Below the pieces are notes generated by a model that saw only the letters and a list, made by a program, of their open reading frames with translations, made no database searches and was not told the DNA's origin. A stretch of 7,529 bases of DNA. Source: JAICIG01 sp035532215. GTDB lineage: Bacteria; Planctomycetota; Planctomycetia; Pirellulales; JAICIG01. The stretch is taken from contig DATKRK010000378.1 in the NCBI GenBank assembly GCA_035532215.1, forward strand, positions 1 to 7,529, given 5' to 3'. A program made the translations under genes and the position numbers. Below are positions 1-5,195 of the stretch, one piece after another. The number at the start of each line of letters is the position of its first letter. Positions within the stretch are counted from its first letter, which is position 1.

Positions 1-2
1 CA

Positions 3-96
3 TTGGACCAGTCCTCTCGTTGCGGCACTGCCTGAGAAAAAGGATTACCCCCTGATTTCAAAGGTAATCCGCGCCAGACGCGGGCGACTGGTCCAA
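3..96. other. Nested inverted-repeat element, possible structured RNA or small repeat
   Basis: An 11-bp perfect inverted repeat (ttggaccagtc at 3-13, gactggtccaa at 86-96) encloses a second perfect 8-bp one (ggattacc at 42-49, ggtaatcc at 63-70, 13-nt loop). Two weaker hairpins fit the remaining space: 15-18 with 34-37, capped by 24-26/30-32, and gcg 71-73 with cgc 79-81. Together they give a closing stem around three hairpins. This may be a structured RNA leader, the end of the preceding transcript, or a small mobile repeat with terminal inverted repeats. The element ends about 100 bases before the molybdoenzyme start, so a link to that gene is possible but not shown. No known RNA family was recognised. 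Confidence 0.45.
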
Positions 97-185
97 CCAT
101 TTTGTCTACAGAATCAACCGCACGAACCCCTACTTACGCCCCGATAGACAGCTCGCGGATCGTGTGCCATACTCGGCGCAGATTA

Positions 186-191
186 AAGGAG
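186..191 (+). promoter_or_regulatory. Shine-Dalgarno site of the molybdoenzyme gene
   Basis: The sequence aaggag ends 9 bases before the ATG at 201. It decides between that ATG and the in-frame TTG at 102, which would add 33 residues in front of the Tat signal and has no such site. Confidence 0.75.
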
Positions 192-200
192 AAAGCCCCG

Positions 201-1469
201 ATGACGAGCCGACTTAGGACCCGCGAAGACAGACCGTCGAAGGTCTCTCGCCGCCGTTTCCTGCAAACGGCCGGCGCCGCGTCGGGAATCGCGCTGGGTG
301 TGCGGCCGTTTTCCGCCGACTCGGCCCGTGCTTGGTCCGCCGAAACGCCCGACTCGGCAGAGGTGATCGCCGGCAAGCAATCCGGGCTGATCGTTCACAA
401 TGCGAAAACCGCCGAGATCGAGACGCCGCTGGCCATGCTCCGCGAGCAGAGAATCACGCCCAAGGACGTGCTCTTCGTGCGCAGCAATCAGGAACTGGCC
501 GGCACGCGCACGACCGCTGCCGCCGAGGCGGAAGGCTGGACGATCGAATTCGCCGGGCTCGTCGAAACGCCCCGCACGATCGGCATCGACGAGTTGCGCA
601 AATTCGAATCGGTCGAAGTCGAAATGGTGTTGCAATGCTCGGGCAACGGCCGGGCGCTGTACTCGAAAGCGGCCAAGGTCAGCGGCGCGCCGTGGCTGCA
701 AGGGGCGATGGGCAACGTGCGGTTCCGCGGGCCGCGGCTGAAAAGCGTGCTCGACTCGCTGGAATTGAACATCTCGCCCGCGGCGGCCTTTGTCTCGGCC
801 GAAGGCAAGGACGGGCCGGCCATGCCCGACTCGGCCGATTTCGAACATAGCGTGCCGCTGGCCGACGCGCTGGTTCGCGGAATGCTGGCGTTGGAAATGA
901 ACGGCGAACCGATTCCCGCCGTTCACGGCGGTCCAGTGCGACTGGTGATGCCGGGCTATTACGGCACGATGAGCATGAAGTGGCTCACGCGGCTGCGGCT
1001 CGACGATCGCGAGACGTTCAACCACCATCAGCGGCGCCGCTATCGCACGCCGACGGAACCGATCAAGCCGGGCTCGCCCTTCAAGTACGATTTCGATAAC
1101 AGCGACGCGAACTGGCGGCTGCGGATCAAGAGCGTGATCTTCGCTCCGCTCGACGGCGAAACGCTCTCGGTCGGTAAGACAACGGTGCGCGGCGTGGCCT
1201 TCAACGACGGCTCGGTCAAAATCGACGCGGTCGAAGTCTCGCTCGACGACGGCCGCACCTGGCGCCGCGCCCGGCTCGAAACGCCCAAGAGCCCGTACGC
1301 CTGGCATCCCTGGACAGCCGAAATCGACGTCGACCGAGGCACGCACCGCATCCTGGCCCGCGCCGTCGACGCGCTCGGGCGGACCCAACCGCTCGACGGC
1401 TCGATCGGCTGGAACCCCGCCGGCTACGGTTGGAACGGCGTGCAGCGAGTGCAGATCAACGTGAGCTGA
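201..1469 (+). CDS. Tat-exported sulfite-oxidase-family molybdopterin oxidoreductase
   Basis: This is a 422-residue enzyme of the sulfite oxidase superfamily, which carries a single molybdopterin-bound molybdenum and usually oxidises sulfite or a related compound. A twin-arginine signal is visible (SRRRFLQ, residues 16-22, then a hydrophobic stretch to about 34), so it should be exported folded. The molybdopterin domain covers about 110-290. Cys146 in LQCSGNGR matches the cysteine that binds molybdenum in the family, and PGYYGTMSMKWL (251-262) matches the conserved PG-x-x-G...KW segment. The C-terminal 305-420 resembles the immunoglobulin-like dimerisation domain. There is no cytochrome b5 or haem-binding domain and no adjacent cytochrome gene, so the electron acceptor is unknown. 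It could be a sulfite dehydrogenase, a SoxC-like sulfane dehydrogenase subunit, or an enzyme for another substrate. The family call is secure; the substrate is not. Confidence 0.9.
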   Translation: MTSRLRTREDRPSKVSRRRFLQTAGAASGIALGVRPFSADSARAWSAETPDSAEVIAGKQSGLIVHNAKTAEIETPLAMLREQRITPKDVLFVRSNQELAGTRTTAAAEAEGWTIEFAGLVETPRTIGIDELRKFESVEVEMVLQCSGNGRALYSKAAKVSGAPWLQGAMGNVRFRGPRLKSVLDSLELNISPAAAFVSAEGKDGPAMPDSADFEHSVPLADALVRGMLALEMNGEPIPAVHGGPVRLVMPGYYGTMSMKWLTRLRLDDRETFNHHQRRRYRTPTEPIKPGSPFKYDFDNSDANWRLRIKSVIFAPLDGETLSVGKTTVRGVAFNDGSVKIDAVEVSLDDGRTWRRARLETPKSPYAWHPWTAEIDVDRGTHRILARAVDALGRTQPLDGSIGWNPAGYGWNGVQRVQINVS

Positions 1470-1486
1470 AAGCGAGATCAGTCGAT

Positions 1487-1587
1487 CGGCGAGCCGGAGG
1501 CGTCAGCCTCCGGGTGGCCGCTTGGGCGAGCCAAACGCAAGTTTTCAACCGCCGACAAACCCGGAGGCTGACGCCTCCGGCTCGCCG
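1487..1587. repeat. 29-bp perfect inverted repeat of self-complementary units; possible terminator
   Basis: The arms 1487-1515 and 1559-1587 are exact reverse complements with a 43-nt spacer. Each arm is also a hairpin: ccggaggc and gcctccgg (1494-1501/1506-1513 and 1561-1568/1573-1580) around a 4-nt loop. The left arm begins 17 bases after the stop of the molybdoenzyme gene, and a TTTT (1589-1592) follows the right arm almost at once. It could therefore end or stabilise the upstream transcript, or reduce read-through into the FAH-family gene. The structure resembles a paired REP-type repeat. Confidence 0.85.
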
Positions 1588-1620
1588 GTTTTCATCCTCC
1601 TCGCAGCAAACCGCTTTTCT

Positions 1621-1627
1621 AAAGGAG
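1621..1627 (+). promoter_or_regulatory. Shine-Dalgarno site of the FAH-family gene
   Basis: The sequence aaaggag ends 9 bases before the ATG at 1637. It fixes this start and excludes an in-frame upstream extension back to 1430, which would overlap the preceding gene and read through the inverted repeat. Confidence 0.75.
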
Positions 1628-1636
1628 CCTCTCGCC

Positions 1637-2596
1637 ATGCGTTTGTGCCGTTTCCGCCGCAATGGCGCCGTTCAAGTTGGCTTTTACGACAAGGCGCGGA
1701 TCGTGCCGATCGGCGCCGCCGCGAAAGGTTACTCAGCCGCAACGGGCGAGACGCCCCAACTGCCCGCGGGCGATAACCTGCTCGACTTCTTGCCGCCCGA
1801 CGGGCAAGCGTTCGCAACCGCGCAAAAGCTGGCCCGTTGGGTTGCCAATCCTCAAAACGCTCTGCCGGCCGAAGCGAGCCTGCCTACGGCCGACGCCGAA
1901 CTGCTCGTGCCGATTCCGCGGCCGAACAAGCTGTTTCTGCTGGCGGGCAACTATGCCGAGCACGTGATCGAAGGGGGCGGCACGGCGCGCGAGCGCAACG
2001 AGACGTTTCCTTATGTCTTCATGAAGCCGCCGACCACCACGCTCACCGATCCCGGCAAACCGGTGCGCATTCCTGCCGTTTCGCCCGGCGCGATCGATTG
2101 GGAACTCGAGCTGGCCGTGGTCATCGGCCGCCGCACGAAAGGCGTGCGCGAAGCCAACGCCCTAGGCGCCGTGGCCGGCTACACGGTGATCAACGACATT
2201 TCGAATCGCAAGTTCCGCCCGAACCCCAACCGCATCAAGCGCGAGAAGGACGCCTTCTTCGATTGGCTGCACGGCAAGTGGCACGACAGCTTCTGCCCCT
2301 GCGGGCCGTGCATCGCGTCGGCCGACTCGATCGCCGACCCGCAAAAGCTGGAAATGACGCTACGTCTGAACGACGAGGTGCGGCAGCACGGCTCGACCGG
2401 CCAGCAGATTTTTCCGGTCGCCGCTTTGATCGAATTCATCTCCAGCTTCGTCACGCTCGAACCGGGCGACATCATTTCGACCGGCACGCCCGCCGGCGTC
2501 GGCAACACCACCGGCACGTACCTCAAGCCCGGCGACCGGCTCGAAGCCTCGATTGCCTCGATCGGCGTGCTGGTTTCGCCGGTCGAGGCCGAATAA
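1637..2596 (+). CDS. Fumarylacetoacetate hydrolase (FAH) family protein
   Basis: This 319-residue cytosolic enzyme has no signal peptide. The FAH family holds metal-dependent hydrolases, isomerases and decarboxylases that act on beta-diketo or oxo-enol acids, mostly in breakdown of aromatic compounds. The N-terminal part (1-90) is the variable lid-type region. The catalytic domain runs from about 95 to 316. Family landmarks are NYAEHV (105-110, with His109), FMKPPTT (128-134), the acidic metal ligands Glu156 and Glu158 in DWELELAVVIGR, Asp187 in NDISNRK (more usually NDVSARD), Lys214 in HGKWHDSF, and STGTPAGVG (281-289). The stretch between Asp187 and Lys214 is long and basic. A Cys-x-Cys-x-x-Cys (220-225) sits where the family has a F-x-P-x-G-P-x-I segment. 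It may be co-transcribed with the molybdoenzyme gene, but a strong stem-loop lies between. The substrate cannot be named from sequence alone. Confidence 0.9.
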   Translation: MRLCRFRRNGAVQVGFYDKARIVPIGAAAKGYSAATGETPQLPAGDNLLDFLPPDGQAFATAQKLARWVANPQNALPAEASLPTADAELLVPIPRPNKLFLLAGNYAEHVIEGGGTARERNETFPYVFMKPPTTTLTDPGKPVRIPAVSPGAIDWELELAVVIGRRTKGVREANALGAVAGYTVINDISNRKFRPNPNRIKREKDAFFDWLHGKWHDSFCPCGPCIASADSIADPQKLEMTLRLNDEVRQHGSTGQQIFPVAALIEFISSFVTLEPGDIISTGTPAGVGNTTGTYLKPGDRLEASIASIGVLVSPVEAE

Positions 2597-2617
2597 CCCG
2601 TAGCGAGTTCTCACCCC

Positions 2618-2709
2618 TGGAGGTCCGGGCGCCCTCGCCCGTTGCTCTGGAGGGACGGGCGCCCTCGCCCGTCGCGAAAAGTCGTGGAGGTCCGGGCGCC
2701 CTCGCCCGT
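2618..2709 (+). repeat. Three direct copies of a 25-nt hairpin repeat (family A, left cluster)
   Basis: Near-identical 25-nt units lie at 2618-2642, 2648-2672 and 2685-2709. Units 1 and 3 are identical; unit 2 differs at two positions. Each contains cgggcg, loop ccct, cgcccg, so each can form a 6-7 bp hairpin. The cluster starts 22 bases after the stop of the FAH-family gene, where the first hairpin could help end or protect its mRNA. Three copies in the opposite orientation lie at 3889-3977. Confidence 0.9.
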
Positions 2710-2733
2710 CGCGTAAGGCATTCGGCGCCGCAC

Positions 2734-2750
2734 TACGATAGGCTGCCGCC
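2734..2750 (+). promoter_or_regulatory. Candidate -10 and short leader of first small membrane gene
   Basis: TACGAT at 2734-2739 resembles a -10 hexamer and lies only 11 bases before the ATG, which would give a very short or leaderless mRNA. No Shine-Dalgarno site is present and no good -35 is visible. The 16 bases ending in the start codon (2738-2753) match 13 of 16 bases at 3174-3189 before the next gene. Confidence 0.25.
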
Positions 2751-3098
2751 ATGAACAAGCCGCCCTTTCAATTCAGCCTGAAGTCTATCTTCGCGGCGAC
2801 GGCGGGAGCGGCAATCTTGATGGCAATTTCAGCGGCCGTCCCGGCTGGCACGGCCACTGCTTTTGGAACGCTGTTGGCGGCATGGGTCCTGTGCGGAGTC
2901 GTTACGCTGATATTCGGATTCGTCGCCTCGACAATTCTCTATCTTGCGTGCCTAATGACGGTCTTTCTCTTCGAGCCCGCCGCCAGACGGCCAACGCTCG
3001 TCCAAGTCAAACGCGCCGCTTGGATGCTGACGATCTCCGCCGTTGTTCTCGCCGGGGCGTTCGCTTGCCTCTGCCTTTTCATTCTTTTCATTGACTGA
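2751..3098 (+). CDS. Small multi-pass membrane protein with 'QFSL' N-terminal signature
   Basis: This 115-residue protein has no recognised enzymatic domain. It begins MNKPPFQFSLKSIF, then a hydrophobic stretch (about 13-31), a longer one (about 37-74) that can hold one or two helices, a short basic loop (78-88) and a last helix (92-113). The N-terminal QFSL followed by a membrane segment is a signature seen widely in planctomycete membrane proteins (recalled, not searched). The first 25 residues closely match those of the protein at 3649, including an identical 15-base run (2760-2774 and 3658-3672), so the two are paralogues. It is flanked upstream by the family A repeats and has no Shine-Dalgarno site. 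The function is unknown. Confidence 0.7.
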   Translation: MNKPPFQFSLKSIFAATAGAAILMAISAAVPAGTATAFGTLLAAWVLCGVVTLIFGFVASTILYLACLMTVFLFEPAARRPTLVQVKRAAWMLTISAVVLAGAFACLCLFILFID

Positions 3099-3173
3099 AA
3101 CGTCACGGCATCGAAAACACCTTCGCCGCTTGTTCGCAATCAGCTCCAGATTTTGCATTCGCGAGGGCAAGCG

Positions 3174-3186
3174 TTAGGCTGACGGC
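3174..3186 (+). promoter_or_regulatory. Start-proximal motif shared with the first small membrane gene
   Basis: The sequence TTAGGCTGACGGC directly precedes the ATG at 3187 and matches ATAGGCTGCCGCC before the ATG at 2751. It may be a translation-initiation element used instead of a Shine-Dalgarno site, or sequence kept from gene duplication. The rest of the 88-base gap to the previous gene shows nothing clear. Confidence 0.25.
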
Positions 3187-3600
3187 ATGGCCGGTTTCCG
3201 TATTCAGTTCAGCCTTGCCGCTTTGCAGTTAACCGTCGCCTCAGTCGCGGTCGTGCTGGCGATTTTTTTAGCGCCGAGCCGGCTGGGGGACGCTTGCTTG
3301 GCGATCATGATCGTCTGTCTTTCGGCGTTCTGCCTCGTGGGGATCGCGTACGGGAGCGGCAACGTGCGGCCATTCTGCCTTGGCGCGTCCGTGCCATTAG
3401 GACTCGTGCTGCTCTATTTCGGAACGCACCTTGACCAGATATTCGATATGTGGTGGTTCATCACCGTCGAGCGCAGCCGGGCCCTTGAATTCCGCAAGAT
3501 GCTGGCAACCGCGATCATCGGCGGCATTGTGCTGGGATACCTTTGTGTCGGCTTCCGCCGGCTGCTGCGAGGCAACGATTCCGATTCTCGCCCCGAATGA
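3187..3600 (+). CDS. Small four-helix membrane protein with 'QFSL' N-terminal signature
   Basis: This 137-residue protein is probably in the inner membrane. Hydrophobic segments lie at about 8-29, 36-54, 60-80 and 107-123, separated by short loops. The loop at 81-106 is amphipathic with two adjacent tryptophans (89-90), and the C-terminal tail (124-137) is charged. Its QFSL is at residues 7-10, the same positions as in the protein at 2751, although the rest is not clearly alignable with it. It lies between the two more similar paralogues on the same strand and may belong to a repeated family cluster. No enzymatic motif is visible and the function is unknown. The start is set by the hydrophobic segment that follows; no Shine-Dalgarno site is present. 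Confidence 0.65.
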   Translation: MAGFRIQFSLAALQLTVASVAVVLAIFLAPSRLGDACLAIMIVCLSAFCLVGIAYGSGNVRPFCLGASVPLGLVLLYFGTHLDQIFDMWWFITVERSRALEFRKMLATAIIGGIVLGYLCVGFRRLLRGNDSDSRPE

Positions 3601-3648
3601 TGCCGGCGGCGGTTGCCGTCGAATTGTATGCCGACTACACCCCGCCCC

Positions 3649-3996
3649 ATGAAAAAACCGCCCTTTCAATTCGGTCTGAAAGCCGTATTACTCGCGATGA
3701 CGGGCGCCGCCGTGTTGGCGTGGTTCGCAGTTCCAGGTCCCCAGCAGATCGAGGCAGTTGCAGTGCTGGCGGTCCTGGCGGCAGTGGCATTCGCGGCGAT
3801 CTTGGCGGCGGCCGTGTTGATCGCGTTCGGCTTCAGCCTTGCGATGTTGCTCTATCACGCGATCAGGCTATGCGGTTGGAGGCGTTACCGGGCGAGGGCG
3901 CCCCGGGCCTCCAGCCGCCATAACGGGCGAGGGCGCCCGGGCCTCCAGGATTTCGGGCGAGGGCGCCCGGTCCTCCAGAGGCCGTTTGGCCTATAA
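3649..3996 (+). CDS. Small membrane protein paralogue with repeat-derived C terminus
   Basis: This 115-residue reading frame begins MKKPPFQFGLKAVL, closely matching the protein at 2751. Hydrophobic segments lie at about 12-28 and 36-70, and FGFSLAMLLYHAIRL (60-74) resembles FGFVASTILYLACL of the paralogue. From about residue 80 the sequence changes character: the paralogue continues with a loop and another helix, whereas this frame reads through three inverted family A repeats and gives an Arg/Gly/Pro tail with GRGRPGLQ and GRGRPVLQ (93-110). The natural C terminus appears lost or replaced, so the gene may be a degraded copy. An in-frame ATG at 3613 would add 12 residues, but homology favours 3649. 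The function is unknown. Confidence 0.55.
   Translation: MKKPPFQFGLKAVLLAMTGAAVLAWFAVPGPQQIEAVAVLAVLAAVAFAAILAAAVLIAFGFSLAMLLYHAIRLCGWRRYRARAPRASSRHNGRGRPGLQDFGRGRPVLQRPFGL
3889..3977 (-). repeat. Three inverted copies of the 25-nt hairpin repeat (family A, right cluster)
   Basis: Units at 3889-3913, 3923-3947 and 3954-3977 are reverse complements of the units at 2618-2709, with small differences. The first has an extra C and the third has T where the second has G. Each keeps the cgggcg/cgcccg hairpin. The cluster lies inside the 3' end of the reading frame at 3649 and supplies its C-terminal residues. Confidence 0.88.
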
Positions 3997-4301
3997 CGCT
4001 CGCCTACACGCATCATAACGGCCGTTTCGCGATTCAAACCACCCGAGGTTCGCCGCAACTTGTGCTGCCGCCCGCCGATGCGTCGTTTGCAACTGGCAAC
4101 ATGGGGCGCAAAACCGGCCTTTTTTGGTACACCCACATGGTGCGCCAAAGTACGGTGCGGCTCACGCTTCCCTATCCCCTCGCCTTCCTATCCGGGGCGG
4201 CCTTTTCTCATTCGCCAACCCGCCGGAATCCAGCAGCCTGGCGGACTGACCCCGGCGGCTTTGGTCTTAGCGATTGTCGGCCGCCCGTTGAAGCCGATTC
4301 G
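3997..4301. other. Intergenic stretch without a convincing gene
   Basis: This lies between the third small membrane gene and the 3' end of the leucine-rich-repeat gene. Open frames here (for example plus strand from 4060 or 4062) run into the antisense of the repeat gene and show no domain, hydrophobic segment or ribosome site. A short hairpin (aggcc, loop gttt, ggcct) ends at 3992 with no following T-run, and a 7-bp inverted repeat lies at 4220-4226/4252-4258. Either could end a transcript, but neither is strong. Confidence 0.5.
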
Positions 4302-5024
4302 TCACGGTCCAAAGATTTGGCAGTTTGGCAACGTCTTGCGGAGTTCGGCCACCCCATCGTCCGTGACCTTGGTATTGCTTAACACAAGCATTTTCAGGCC
4401 CGTCAGCCCTTTCAAATTGGCCAGCCCAGCATCCGTGACGTGAGTTTCGGCGAGGGAAAGCCATTGCAGGCTCGTCAGTCCTTTCAAGTGTGCCAGTCCG
4501 GAATCCGTAACCTGAGTACTGGTGAGAAAAAGCCCTTGCAGGCCGGCCAGCGTTTGCAATTGCAGAAGTCCAGCGTCCGTGACCTGGGTATTGATGAACG
4601 AAAGCGATTGCAGGCCGGTCAGTCCTTGCAAATGCACCAGCCCAGCGTCCGTGACCTGAGTGGCTCCAAGATCAAGCGATTGCAGGGTTGTCAGCCCTTC
4701 CAGAGGGGCCAATCCAGCATCAGTGACCTGCGAGTAGACGAAGCCAACGTTTTCGACATCGTCAAAATAAGCCTGCGGCAGCCAACGTCGCAAAACGGTT
4801 TTAGGAAACGACTCGTTCGCTGTTTGACTGTCTATGAAGGTCACTCTTCCACCCAATGCTTCAATGGCAGCAACGGCGCGCCGCCGCCGCTCAAGTGGCA
4901 CGACCCAAAGGCTCAATGCCACGCAAAGCAGCGAAACAAACACGAGCACCGTTCGCATTGAGAACTGCAGCCAGCGACGTGTCGGTCTGAGTTTCGCAAG
5001 GAGGTTCACCATGCCCCTCAGCAT
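4302..5024 (-). CDS. Membrane-anchored leucine-rich-repeat protein
   Basis: This 240-residue protein has one N-terminal membrane segment and a leucine-rich-repeat body. LQFSMRTVL (19-27) leads into a hydrophobic helix (about 24-43), followed by a basic stretch (46-50) and AIEALGGRVTF (53-63), a motif I associate with planctomycete proteins of this type. Six repeats of exactly 24 residues cover 91-234, each with VTDAGL or a close variant (starting at residues 100, 124, 148, 172, 196 and 220). Such repeats form a curved solenoid for protein binding. The start is uncertain: ATG at 5024 or 5012, or TTG at 5048; none has a well-spaced Shine-Dalgarno site. It is transcribed away from the gene at 5196. 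The binding partner is unknown. Confidence 0.85.
   Translation of the reverse strand: MLRGMVNLLAKLRPTRRWLQFSMRTVLVFVSLLCVALSLWVVPLERRRRAVAAIEALGGRVTFIDSQTANESFPKTVLRRWLPQAYFDDVENVGFVYSQVTDAGLAPLEGLTTLQSLDLGATQVTDAGLVHLQGLTGLQSLSFINTQVTDAGLLQLQTLAGLQGLFLTSTQVTDSGLAHLKGLTSLQWLSLAETHVTDAGLANLKGLTGLKMLVLSNTKVTDDGVAELRKTLPNCQIFGP
4323..4754 (-). repeat. Six tandem 72-bp leucine-rich-repeat units
   Basis: The coding units have an exact 72-base period with no indels. On the plus strand the most conserved word, around gtccgtgacctg, recurs every 72 bases from about 4430 to 4718. The repeats also keep the antisense strand open over 4440-4961, which explains a long open frame there. Confidence 0.85.
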
Positions 5025-5122
5025 GAGGTGAATTGGAGCAACGGGCAAGAGCGAGGTGCGTTAGCCCAGGACTTTCGTCCAGTGAAAATGAAATTCAGAC
5101 TGACCCACCACCCGTTTTTTCC

Positions 5123-5151
5123 TTGACGCGGGCGGGAAGCGATAGCAGACT
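5123..5151 (+). promoter_or_regulatory. Candidate promoter of the zinc-ribbon membrane protein gene
   Basis: TTGACG (5123-5128) is a good -35 match. CAGACT (5146-5151) follows after 17 bases as a weak -10 that keeps the A at position 2 and T at position 6. The start codon is 45 bases further on. The 8-base word CAGACTGA overlaps the -10 (5146-5153) and also occurs at 5096-5103. Confidence 0.35.
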
Positions 5152-5195
5152 GAAAAAGAGGCCCATTTCGCATCATTTCTCCCGTTCGTCGACGT

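Noticed and set aside
32..70. Words resembling a thiamine pyrophosphate riboswitch (ctgaga and cctgat)
   Set aside because: The order is similar, but the conserved helices and the GGGGTGC-type 5' part are absent, the 8-bp hairpin found here conflicts with that fold, and the downstream gene is unrelated to thiamine.
183..1388. Long open frame on the minus strand opposite the molybdoenzyme gene (401 codons)
   Set aside because: It is the antisense of a secure gene in GC-rich DNA, with Arg/Gly-rich composition and no recognisable domain.
1837..2754. Plus-strand open frame overlapping the FAH-family gene (305 codons)
   Set aside because: It is out of frame with a gene that has clear family motifs, and its composition is Arg-rich with no domain.
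2618..3977. CRISPR array
   Set aside because: The 25-nt units are only three per cluster, unevenly spaced (30 and 37 bases on the left), with spacers of 5-12 bases and no cas gene.
4060..4443. Possible small gene on the plus strand after the third membrane gene
   Set aside because: It overlaps the antisense of the leucine-rich-repeat gene and has no ribosome site, domain or membrane segment.
4440..4961. Plus-strand open frame of 173 codons opposite the leucine-rich-repeat gene
   Set aside because: It stays open because of the 72-bp coding repeats on the other strand; the repeats fit the leucine-rich-repeat pattern only on the minus strand.
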